Below are positions 10,219 to 19,887 of a stretch of DNA of 64,000 nt, piece by piece. Source of the DNA: Epithemia pelagica. Lineage: Eukaryota; Bacillariophyta; Bacillariophyceae; Surirellales; Surirellaceae. The translations under genes were made by a program, and so were the position numbers. The notes beneath the pieces were generated by a model. It saw only the letters and a list, made by a program, of their open reading frames with translations. It did not search any database and had not been told where the DNA came from. The stretch spans positions 2,475,744-2,539,743 of the forward strand of contig OX337241.1 in NCBI GenBank assembly GCA_946965045.2, read 5' to 3'. How positions within the stretch are numbered: the stretch's first letter is position 1; each line of letters opens with the position of its first letter.

Positions 10219-11757
10219 ATGAATCCACCACCCTTTCCCAATCAAAGCAGTAGTGCGGCATGGTCGTTTGCGGCCATTGTACCACAACCACAAGAGCAAC
10301 CACAGCCAGTGGCGAGAGCAGCCGCACCACGGGAAGCATCGGAACCCCGTACGGCCGCACCCTTGGTTGTGGAGGAAGAAGATTACGACGACTACAACCA
10401 TACTACAAGCACCACGACTACAACTTACCATCCGGCAACGGACGACACGGCAGGCAATGTGGAGGGACCACCTCGAAAACGACGAGCCTTGCAACCCGAT
10501 TCGGCAACCGCAGTAGCAGTCTCCAGCCAAGTGCCATCCATTAGCACTGCTGCGGCAGCAACCAAAGACAGCCACAGTGCCCAATCGACTGCTGCTGCTA
10601 CTGCTGTGAGTAGTAGTAGTACGAGTGCAGATGCCAGTGTTTCCACGACCAGCACTCATGCCAAATCCACGACGACCAACAACAACACAAACAACAAGTC
10701 TGCCCCGATCGGTGCTGCTTCCACGGACGACAAGGACAAAAATGCCACTACTACCACAGATGTCGATGATACACACACCAGTCAAGATTATTACTTTGAT
10801 TCCTATGCTCATCATGCCATTCATGAAGAAATGCTCAAGGACCATGTCCGAACACAAACCTACCAAACGGCCATTACGCAAAATGCCCACTTGTTTCGCG
10901 ACAAGGTCGTTTTGGATGTCGGCTGTGGGACAGCCATTTTGTCCCTCTTTTGTGCCCAAGTCGGCGCCAAACATGTCTATGCCGTTGATTGTTCCAGTAT
11001 TGTCCAACAAGCCCAAAAAATTGTCACTCGCAATGGCTATCAGGACCAAATCACCCTCATTCAAGGCAAGGTCGAAGAGATTGAATTGCCTGTGGATCAT
11101 GTCGACATTATCGTGTCAGAATGGATGGGCTACTTTTTACTCTACGAATCCATGTTGGATACCGTCTTGTACGCGCGTGACAAGTGGCTCGTCCAGGATG
11201 GGACGGGTATTATCTTCCCCGACAAGGCTGTCATGTACATGTCGGCCATGGAAGATGAAACGGTCCGACGAGAACGCATTGATTTTTGGGACGATGTCTA
11301 TGGATTTGACATGAGTCCCATCAAGGAAGTGGCCTTGCGGGAGCCGGTTGTGGATGTGGTGGATCCCAAAGCCTTGGTCACGGACGCCGTGCCCATTTTG
11401 CATTTGGATATTTTGACCTGTACCAAGGCCGATTTGACCTTTTGTACCGATTTTAAATTGCAGGCTCGTCGGAACGATTACATTCACGGGTTGGTGGCCT
11501 ACTTTGAATGTGCCTTTACGCAAATCCACAAACCGATTGGCTTTAGTACGGCTCCCTTTTGTCGCTACACGCATTGGAAACAAACCATGTTTTATGTTCC
11601 CGATACCTTGACCATTTGTGCCGGAGAAACTTTGCAGGGACAAATTTCCTGTCAACCCAATCCTCGCAACAAACGAGATTTGGATATTAGTATTGCCTAC
11701 CAATTTGAAGGGAAACATTCCAAGATTGATTCGACGGTACACTATCGATTGCGGTAA
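10219..11757 (+). CDS. type I protein arginine N-methyltransferase (PRMT1-like)
   Basis: 512 codons from the first ATG in frame (10219) to TAA 11755. The first 180 residues or so are Ser/Thr/Ala/Asn-rich and probably disordered. The catalytic core starts at DYYFDSYAHHAIHEEMLKD and has SAM-binding motif I VLDVGCGTAILSLF (usual VGCGTG, here Ala in the last place), the acidic post-I AVD, the double-E loop SEWMGYFLLYESML with both glutamates, and the THW loop YTHWKQTMFY. A C-terminal beta-barrel follows and ends at HYRLR. All PRMT1-class catalytic residues appear present, so asymmetric dimethylation of Arg in nuclear or RNA-binding proteins is expected. The core has the length of PRMT1; the extension is extra. 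The gene is intronless and converges on the K+ channel gene. Confidence 0.92.
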   Translation: MNPPPFPNQSSSAAWSFAAIVPQPQEQPQPVARAAAPREASEPRTAAPLVVEEEDYDDYNHTTSTTTTTYHPATDDTAGNVEGPPRKRRALQPDSATAVAVSSQVPSISTAAAATKDSHSAQSTAAATAVSSSSTSADASVSTTSTHAKSTTTNNNTNNKSAPIGAASTDDKDKNATTTTDVDDTHTSQDYYFDSYAHHAIHEEMLKDHVRTQTYQTAITQNAHLFRDKVVLDVGCGTAILSLFCAQVGAKHVYAVDCSSIVQQAQKIVTRNGYQDQITLIQGKVEEIELPVDHVDIIVSEWMGYFLLYESMLDTVLYARDKWLVQDGTGIIFPDKAVMYMSAMEDETVRRERIDFWDDVYGFDMSPIKEVALREPVVDVVDPKALVTDAVPILHLDILTCTKADLTFCTDFKLQARRNDYIHGLVAYFECAFTQIHKPIGFSTAPFCRYTHWKQTMFYVPDTLTICAGETLQGQISCQPNPRNKRDLDISIAYQFEGKHSKIDSTVHYRLR

Positions 11758-12106
11758 CGACAAAGGGCCACAGAAAAGGAGAGGGTTCACAACGACGAGA
11801 GGTTTATTGTACTTTGGATAATGCAGCATACAACAACAGATGAGGAACGACGCTGCGACAAAGAAGCTGAAATCATCAGAAGTGTGGGAATCTGACATGG
11901 TTCGGCGCAAGAAAAAAAGCTATGTGAATACTGTAGGATACGAATAGATTGTTGCTCAAGTTAAAAGATATATAAGAAAATTTTCGAACTCAACAAAATC
12001 AACTGGTTTGCTTCTACTTCTCTACTGATGTATATTTCTAAATGGTTTGTACAGACATATCGCACAATGAATGTGTCCTCACCCAGCCAGCGAGGACACG
12101 GTTTCG
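11758..12106. other. convergent intergenic region
   Basis: 349 bp between two convergent genes. It presumably holds both 3' ends; an AT-rich stretch near 11935-12000 is the only composition change. No other gene is seen. Confidence 0.5.
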
Positions 12107-15100
12107 CTACGGAGTCTCATCACCCAATTGTTCGTGCAGGGTCGGCAAGCCCGATCGACCATAGCGTCCACTTCCTCCATGTTCCGTTCCTCGTCTGTCG
12201 CCGTCCAGCCCTCCACTACCATCGCCAGGATCCGATCCAAAGCTGACACCACTGTAGTCTAATCGTACGGCGGTATCAGCATTGGTACTGTGGTCGTCGT
12301 CGTGATAGGACGGGGGAGCGGAAACGGAATGATGGGGAGGAGCATGATGGTGTTGATGGAAGGGATGATGATGGTGATCATCAAACGAAAAGTCGTCGGT
12401 GCTATCAATGGAAAGAGTCGAGGCAAACGACGACGTAAACCGCCCACTGTCTGCGGCGGCCGCCACGGCCGCAGCGGCAGCTGCAGTCGAAGTGGGCGTT
12501 GTGGAAGCCGTAGGAGCATGTCCATACGTGTGAGCCCGATGACGGTGCGAATAGGAAGATTCACCCATGTGAGTATGATGATACGAATGGCCGGGCACAA
12601 AAAAGGTGGAGGCTCGTCGCAAGGTTCGTGCCAGGGGTTGCCACCGTTGGCGGGCCACAAAGGTCACATTGCTCCACGAATGTCCCGATCGTCGTCGACG
12701 TTGTCGTTGAGCCGCCGCCTGACGCAACAAGGTTTCCTTGTAGGCGGCCAATTCCAATTTGCTTTGAATCCGTCCCAATTTCCGTCGAGCATGTTCAATC
12801 AAGTCATCCTTGGACAAGACACCAGTACCATCCACATCGAGACGGGCAAAATGTTGTCGCATTTCTTCAATAAAATCGTGGTCCACCTTATCCATGGCCA
12901 CCAACATGAATTCCAAAAATTCGGCTCGCGACACCTTGCCATCGCCATCGGCATCCATAATTTCCAAATCTTGCAAAGACATGTCTCGGGCCGCAAATCG
13001 TCGTCGGACTTTGAGGGCTCGTGATTCCATAATGGCTTCGGCCACACTGGACAAAAAGTGTCCCATGGCACCCACAGCCATGGGAATAAAGAAAATGGCC
13101 AAGATGCGTCCTCGTTCGGATTCCGGACTGTAATCGCCGTATCCGACCGTCGTTGCCGTGACAATGGTAAAGTAAAAGGCATCAAAGAAATCGGCCTCGC
13201 CATTGGTATTCATACCCACACCGGAATCGTTGGCCATGCAAAAGGCAAAAATGGTCAAGAGCATGAGAATCATGAGAAAATGCAACAAGAGTCGCCACAA
13301 AATGGCCGACCCTTGACTGGAGGAATGGACCTTTTGTTCTTCGGCAATTTGTTGGGCAAACAATTCTTGTTCCACCTCCTGTTCATGTGCATCCTCCTCC
13401 ACTACGTCGTGTTGATGATCCTCTTCCTGCTGGTCTGTGGTTTTGGGTGTTGGTGTTGATGATGATTGTTGTTGTTGTGTTTTTGGTTGCGAGGCGGAAA
13501 AGAGACTGAGCAATCGTTTCTTGGCCATGGTACTGGTTCGTTCGACGGCAGCTTCTTCGGCTTCCACCATGTGATTGCCCAGGACGCCCAAGACAATGCC
13601 CAAGACACAAACGCCGGCCAAGGCATACAAACAGGTAAAGACACGACCGGCGGCCGATTGGGGCACCAAATCGCCATAGCCCACCGTCGTGCAGGTCACA
13701 ACGGCAAAGTACATGGCATCGACCAAACTCCAATGATCCAACCAAAAGGAAAAGGCGACCACACTCATGGCCAGGAACCAACCAAACAGACACAAACATT
13801 GGACTGTACTAAATTCCAAACCACTGCGAAGGGATTCTTGCGCTTGCGTGCGTTTGGCCAAGCTGGACAAACTGTCACTCTTGTGGTGGTGCGGGTCCAG
13901 CATCCAATGGGAGGTGGTCGTACTCCTCCGGGCGTCGGATGGAGTCAAAAAGAAGGAGGAGGAGCTTGGATATCGAGTCTTGTCGTCCTGGATACTACTA
14001 CTCGTACGGTGGTGGTTGGTCGGGTTATTGTTGCTCAATCCTGAATACCGTCGTTGCAACAACAAATCACCGGATCGAACCTTTTGTTGAATTGATTTCC
14101 ATGCACAATGCGCTCGTTCACTCGTCTTTTGATGCGATTGCGCATCGGCCAAGAGAGAGGACAATTCGTCTTCGTCCAAATCCGGATGAGGATGATCGTT
14201 GTCGTCGTCATGGTCAGGGTGGCGATGATCCACAAGATCATGATCCTTCTCTGATGGTCCCCCCCGCTCGGGATCGTGCGCCTGGTGGTGATGGTTGCTG
14301 TTTGTAGTGTTGTGATTGGGTAATGGTGACTCTGGATTGGACGGACTGGCATGGTGGGCACTGGAATTCGTAGTAGGATGGGCTGCCGAGAGCTGTAACA
14401 AGAGGGGCGTCGTTTCGGTGGTAGTTTGTGAATCCCCTCGTGGTTGGGTTCCAGTAAGAGTGTCGTCCTCGTCCTCCGAGTCACTACTACTACTACTATT
14501 GGACAAGGACACGGAGGGCGATGCCTGTTGTTTCCAAATGCCCAAAATGGAATCGACCAGAGATCGCGTCGGACGATGAAGTCGACGCTTGGTGTTGTTC
14601 TTGTTGTTGTTGCTGGTGGTGCGTTGCTTGGTGTTGTTGTTGTTGTTGTTGGCTGGGTGTGAACCAGCCGAACTGGTAGCCACCGGTGCAGTAGCATTCG
14701 TTGTTGTTGTGGTTGCAGCAGGTAGAATCGCTGCCACCATTGTAGAAGAAGGAACAATCGTGGTGGAGTGAAACGATGCACTGTCTCGAGGAGAGGTGGA
14801 GGAGCGGTGGTTCGTGGTAGTAGTAGTAGTAGGACTGGATGCATGGGTGACGGACAAGGAGGGCATGGAAGGTCCCCCCTTGTGGTGGTGGTTCGTGGTG
14901 GTTGTTTCTTCCGGTGGTGCATTGCTTTCTTCCTTGTCTTGTTCCTTGTGGCGAAATCGTCGTGGACCACTCATTGGGGAAGGGACAAAGACATGAGTCA
15001 AGGGACTCTGCACCATGCGTCTGCGACGAGTGCGACGAGGTGTTGTACTGCTGTTGCTGTGGTTGGTGGTGTTGTCATTGCTCCTACGACTTGCCTGGTG

Positions 15101-15727
15101 GGGTGTCGAGGCCATTGTTTTTTGGGCCGGAGGAGGTGGTGTGGTCCATGCACAAGCAGTTGGAGAAGGGGAAGTGGGAGGAAGCGACGGTGGTGGAGGC
15201 GGCGGTGGAGGTGCTCCAGAAGGGTGCCCCCGAGAAGCATTCTTTGGCAGGGCCGGATCTTCCTCTTCCTCCTCGTCATCCACGAGCAGTACCAACGAAT
15301 CCGTATCGGCCGGTTGTGACTGGTCCGGTACATCCTTGCCCATCAAAGACGACGACGAAGAAGACGTGACTGGTTTCGTTTCGTGCTCGTCGGGCACCTT
15401 TTTCTCCTCGTCCTGTTTGTGGTGGAACGAAGAAATACCTCGCGTCCACGGTCGGTGTCGAAAGGGTGGCAACCGAGGCAAGGGAGAGGGGGGAGGCGAT
15501 GTCGGAGACGACGCAGAGGACGACGATGTGGAAGACAGGGGGGCCGTCGAGGTGGGAGAAAGGGCGGACGACGATGGCTTGCTGCTGCTCGGTGCATTGT
15601 GGAGCGGTGGTGGTACTATTGCTGCTGCTGCTTGGCGGCGCCGGCGGCTCGGAGACACCCCGGTTGGAGCGGGAGGAGGAGGAGGAGGCGAAGAAGCTTG
15701 GGAAGATGATGGTTCCTGGACAATCAT
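12107..15727 (-). CDS. two-pore-domain K+ channel with C-terminal EF hands and long disordered N-terminus
   Basis: 1206 codons from ATG 15727 to TAG 12107. The frame stays open upstream but has no ATG there. About 610 N-terminal residues are disordered (Pro, Ser, Thr, His and Asp tracts). Two pore units follow: TM1, filter TVGYGDLVPQ (GYGD about residues 683-686) and TM2; then an acidic Gln-rich loop of about 100 residues; then TM3, filter TVGYGDYSPES (GYGD about 862-865) and TM4. Two EF hands come next, DADGDGKVSRAEF (from about 923) and DVDGTGVLSKDD (from about 961), then a disordered His/Ser-rich tail. Four membrane helices, two GYGD filters and EF hands are the plan of plant/algal TPK channels, so Ca2+-controlled K+ flux across a vacuolar or plasma membrane is likely. 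The core is standard; the roughly 600-residue head is much longer than in plant TPKs. Confidence 0.9.
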   Translation of the reverse strand: MIVQEPSSSQASSPPPPPPAPTGVSPSRRRRQAAAAIVPPPLHNAPSSSKPSSSALSPTSTAPLSSTSSSSASSPTSPPPSPLPRLPPFRHRPWTRGISSFHHKQDEEKKVPDEHETKPVTSSSSSSLMGKDVPDQSQPADTDSLVLLVDDEEEEEDPALPKNASRGHPSGAPPPPPPPPSLPPTSPSPTACAWTTPPPPAQKTMASTPHQASRRSNDNTTNHSNSSTTPRRTRRRRMVQSPLTHVFVPSPMSGPRRFRHKEQDKEESNAPPEETTTTNHHHKGGPSMPSLSVTHASSPTTTTTTNHRSSTSPRDSASFHSTTIVPSSTMVAAILPAATTTTTNATAPVATSSAGSHPANNNNNNTKQRTTSNNNKNNTKRRLHRPTRSLVDSILGIWKQQASPSVSLSNSSSSSDSEDEDDTLTGTQPRGDSQTTTETTPLLLQLSAAHPTTNSSAHHASPSNPESPLPNHNTTNSNHHHQAHDPERGGPSEKDHDLVDHRHPDHDDDNDHPHPDLDEDELSSLLADAQSHQKTSERAHCAWKSIQQKVRSGDLLLQRRYSGLSNNNPTNHHRTSSSIQDDKTRYPSSSSFFLTPSDARRSTTTSHWMLDPHHHKSDSLSSLAKRTQAQESLRSGLEFSTVQCLCLFGWFLAMSVVAFSFWLDHWSLVDAMYFAVVTCTTVGYGDLVPQSAAGRVFTCLYALAGVCVLGIVLGVLGNHMVEAEEAAVERTSTMAKKRLLSLFSASQPKTQQQQSSSTPTPKTTDQQEEDHQHDVVEEDAHEQEVEQELFAQQIAEEQKVHSSSQGSAILWRLLLHFLMILMLLTIFAFCMANDSGVGMNTNGEADFFDAFYFTIVTATTVGYGDYSPESERGRILAIFFIPMAVGAMGHFLSSVAEAIMESRALKVRRRFAARDMSLQDLEIMDADGDGKVSRAEFLEFMLVAMDKVDHDFIEEMRQHFARLDVDGTGVLSKDDLIEHARRKLGRIQSKLELAAYKETLLRQAAAQRQRRRRSGHSWSNVTFVARQRWQPLARTLRRASTFFVPGHSYHHTHMGESSYSHRHRAHTYGHAPTASTTPTSTAAAAAAVAAAADSGRFTSSFASTLSIDSTDDFSFDDHHHHPFHQHHHAPPHHSVSAPPSYHDDDHSTNADTAVRLDYSGVSFGSDPGDGSGGLDGDRRGTEHGGSGRYGRSGLPTLHEQLGDETP

Positions 15728-16773
15728 GGTGGGTGCTTCTTGGTTTTGTGGGTGGTTATAGGTGCGCCTTGTTGTCGTTTCCCAAAAAATGAATGCAAGG
15801 AGAAGGATATTGGAAGCAATCCAGGAACCGAGAAATTGGGAATCAACGTTTCTATACGAGATGCCCCCCGACACTAGAACGTCGATAAAAGGAAGCGCGA
15901 ATGAGAAACACAGACACACACAAGTGCAATGCCAAACCCGAAATGCGAAACAAAAAGCGATTGTTTGTTGACGATGCGCCAATAGATGTGCGGTTGGTTG
16001 TGCCTGTTGTGTGTGTCACGTGTCCCGTGAAGGAAGAACACGACACACCAAAAAAGGCCTCGGTCTGTACTTTACCCACCGGGCGCGCCCGGCGATCGTG
16101 AATGCGTTTCTGGGGGAAGCGGATAAGGGGGGAAGATGCCAGGATGCGAACTCCTCCTCCGAGCCACGCACGTATCTGCAAGCACAGATACTGTTCTTGC
16201 CATGTATGAAACTGCGCTCGGGAGGACGTGGGTGTGTGGACCCACAAAAATAGAAGGGGGTAACCACTTCCGTTTTTGCATGAAGTGGGGGGTTGGGGTT
16301 GGGGACCTATCGCGTGTCGCGTGTTGCAGTCAGTTGCGTGTTGTGGTACAAGCTCTCACAATATGCATGCATCCTTGGTCTTGCTTCTCGATTTTTCTGG
16401 TTCCGAATTCATCTAGGAACTAGCTAGGTACTACTTTTTGATCAATAGTAATCGCATTGTATTACTCAAGTCTTGTCTACGGAAGATTTGAACAGCACTG
16501 TCGTTCGCTGCCGGGACTAAGACTAGAGAGGATGAAGAATCGCATGGCGACCTCGCCCTTCCGTCAGGAAAACCCACGAGACACACACTTTGCGAGACCA
16601 AGAGTCCTCGAGACTCGAGAACTCGTCCCTGCCGACACGTTTGGAGAACGACGACGGCAGCAACGAAAAGAGCCGCACGGCAGGTACCCCTGACACTTTT
16701 TGTCGTCGCTTCGTCCCCGAAAAGACCAGGCAACGCCTGCTATCCTTGATATACTCTACAGCAACAAGGTGAA

Positions 16774-16975
16774 GATGCACAGTACCACTCTCCCCAGATC
16801 AACTGCAAACCTCTTACTCCGACAGACACTACTACTTACCAGCCCTTCATCGGTTCTGGGTCCAGCTTCATCATCTTTTGTTGTTGTCCAGTCCCCATTA
16901 TTATCATCATCATCTACCAACGACGGTTCCACGACAGCATTAGAAACAACAAGAATGCAAGGAACCAGCCATTGA
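16774..16975 (+). CDS. small open frame resembling a mitochondrial presequence
   Basis: 66 codons from ATG 16774 to TGA 16973. The N-terminus (MHSTTLPRSTANLLLRQTLL) is free of acidic residues, rich in Ser, Thr, Leu and Arg, and could form an amphipathic helix like a mitochondrial targeting peptide. A Ser/Val-rich stretch follows, then the stop. No mature domain follows. It may be the first exon of a lost or spliced gene, or chance. Confidence 0.2.
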
Positions 16976-18813
16976 CCATACTTGTCTGCTTCCCCGCTGT
17001 TGTTTGCGACAGTACAAAGAAGAGAGACAATGAAAAAAGAAACAATTGGACCCAATTGGTGGGGACCCAGCCAGTCTTCATTAAGGGGGCTACGTAGTAA
17101 AGCAAGTGTAGTATGGGACCAATGACTTTTTTGGTCGGATTCTTTCTTGTGCAGTCTTCTTGAGTAAAGTATTGAAAGTGGGCAAACCCCCGTTGATTCC
17201 AAACCATCGTGAAAGTAGAATGCACGATTTGGTTGGGCCTTCTATTGGGGGAACCCGTCGTTTCCGTCACAACGACTACGAGCAAAGTATAGGAACGAGA
17301 CGCGAGACCAAGCTGATTGGTCGTAAAGCAGGATCGAGTGGGTGAATGAGAAGGGAGACGCCATCGGATTAATCGGCGTCTCGGGACGAGCGCAGCCAAG
17401 CCTATGGGACACAACTCGAAAGTCGATGCAATATTGAGATTCGCATTATTTGAAAGAAGTCACACTCAATGAGGCTAGCAGGACAAGTGATAAGTCAATG
17501 TCCGTCTGTATTCAGCATCTTTTCCGGACAAAGCCGACACCGATCAGTTGCTTCATCACTCATCACGAGATAACTACTTTATCATTTCCATTCAAGAAGG
17601 ACGAAGCCGAGTACTACTTTAGCTTTTAAGATAATAAGGCTTGTCTCTTCCTTCAAATGGAAGGCATTCTCTTGAAGGCGTCTGTTCGCTGAAGAAAAAA
17701 GGACTATGGGAAAGAACGAATGACAAGCTCATTCAGTTTCACTAAGGGAGACAAATTCCGGAAGTTCAGATTCTTCTAGGTAGAAGCAACCTGACTAATT
17801 TGGCAGCCTGACTAAATTTGGTGGGCGGAATTCTTGGGTCACCGCGATGCCACCGTAGAAAACTTTGACAATTTATAACTTAACTTCTACTTAACCAATT
17901 TTGGAATTTGAGGTGTCATTCAAAAGCCCAGAACGAGATCTGTCGATTGGGCAGTTCAAAATGTGTTTTTGGCGCCAAATGGATGAAGGAAAGTTTAAAT
18001 TGGTAGTCTAACTCAGCTACCTGCCCACACACAGTCTCGATCAGATTTGGTGCAGTCTAGCAAGAAACGACAATGACAAAGTCAGCATCCATCAAGGTAA
18101 CATGAATGCATAGTGTGTACCCAACAACTTCATTGTTGTCAACATGCTACCTTCAGCTCCAACAGTATCATTATCATCACACAGACCTGATGATACACGC
18201 AGGAACCACTGTTGACATTCTCGCTGTGTCTTGTCCAGAAGGACTGGCATCTATCTCGACTCCAAGGGAACCAGCAGTATGAACAAGAAGAACTTGATCC
18301 TGTCTATTGAGAAAGCCATGAAGGACATGAAAGACAGAATGAATAGGGGAGAAATCCGATTAATTAGTGTTATAGTGAGAAGTTACGTGTCAATTCACGT
18401 GATAGCCCGTATAAAACATTTTGGTCCAAATTAGTACCGGCTATCGCGGTGCCAAAGTGTCAGGTAGACCAGATATTTGCCAGAATCCAGAAATCCAGAA
18501 AATCCTGAATAACTCGACCGGATAGAGCTCGTCGAGCTCTGTCGATTCCGCTGCTTAAAATTGAAAAAAGTCAACATGGTCGTGACTCAGAATTTCTGGC
18601 GTGACTCGTGCGCCAAACCGTCAGGTTGCTTCTAGTGAGCCAGATCAAATTGAAAGTGGCACGACGTCAAGTGTTTTCTTCTCCGTACTACTAACTACTA
18701 CTCATACTTCTTCATCTTTTATATTCTTCACGCATGTTTGCTGAAAAAGTGTGTTGAGATCCGTGCAGGAGTAGCCAGCAGGGTTATTCTTCGGTTATGG
18801 TTCATGTTTCGCG

Positions 18814-19018
18814 TTCGATAACAAAACTCAAAAGATGGAGGGCTTGGGCTGGGGCGAGCCTGATCGAACTGATATTGGTAGAGAAGACACTCCGAAAAAT
18901 CATGATTAGAGTGATTAGTACTACTAACTATTGTACGTACGTCAAGAGGGTCAAGGGCCACAAGCCACAAGCCACAAGCCACAAGTCACAAGTCACAAGG
19001 GTCAAGCTTTAAGCCGCC
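18814..19018 (+). repeat. dispersed repeat, copy 1
   Basis: Begins TTCGATAACAAAACTC and ends AAGCTTTAAGCCGCC. The first ~115 bp are identical to 30468 onward. The tail differs by the number of CACAAGCC/CACAAGTC units, expanded here. No inverted ends or coding content are evident; it may be a fragment of a larger element. Confidence 0.75.
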
Positions 19019-19887
19019 ACTAATAAGTTTGTACTCGTAATCTTATATCTTATGCCCTAACCCCTAACGTGGACGTTGGTGATCAATGGATCATGAATTC
19101 AACGTTTGAAGTTTGGTCGCGGATTTATGTCGAATTTGGGCGAATGACATCATGTATTTTGCCTTCTCCTGCCCAACTGATGGTTCAGCGGTAGGCGGTC
19201 AAGCGTCAAGCGTCAAGCAGCTGACCTACTTGTACGAGGAGATTCCCAGCGCTTGATTCGATAGCACATAGCACAGCTCTTGACCTTTACTCCTAGAGGT
19301 AGTCTGGTGTCTGGTTCCTTTCTCTCTAGCAGTACATCTAGGTAGGAGGTGGCACTACCTAGGAGTATATAAGGCTTCTCGCCTTACATGTTACATGTAA
19401 GTTACATGGTCACGCAGAAGTTTCTCTCGCGAGTGACACCCTACTTGATTGATGATTGATCGTGCGGAGCTGGACCAAGGGTCATGGGTCATGGTCCCCA
19501 ACCCCCAACCCCAGCCCCATTCCGCTCGTAACTTAAATATTAAATATTAAATGCTCATTGAGTTGAATTTATCGTGCCAGGTGCCAGCTGCCGGCAATCA
19601 GCAAGGAAGCAAGAAGAAGGAGTAATTTTTGGCTCTATTGTTCATACTCGTAGCTCATAGCTCATAGCGCTTGATAATATTTCTATTATACATTATTGTA
19701 TGAGATATGAGAGAAGATAGAGAATGATATCAAAAATGTCCAAGGACCCCAAGGATCTCTATCATCTTTTGGAATATATGGTTGGGCCTTTTAAATCTCC
19801 GAAACAGAGACACCCTTTACCCTTTTGCTAAAACTAAACCGTCCACAAATTTGAGGTCTCATTTTTCTGAAGGACTATTGAAACAAC

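Larger units (their letters stand above)
15728..19887. other. 4.2 kb gene-poor region
   Basis: No large gene is supported. It contains the small open frame at 16774, the dispersed repeat at 18814, several TA-rich stretches (19540-19560, 19670-19700) and short tandem CACAAGC repeats near 18957-19005. Frames here are short and mostly random. The part just before 19888 is presumably the cyclase gene promoter. Confidence 0.5.

Noticed and set aside
10141-11100. 319-codon frame antisense to the methyltransferase
   Set aside because: Shadow of the PRMT gene, whose motifs are unambiguous on the plus strand.
16756-17202. 148-codon minus-strand frame with a hydrophobic stretch
   Set aside because: No ATG-led coding signature and no family; overlaps an equally weak plus-strand frame.
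19052-19066. telomere-like CCCTAACCCCTAAC
   Set aside because: Only two imperfect units; too short to indicate an interstitial telomere.
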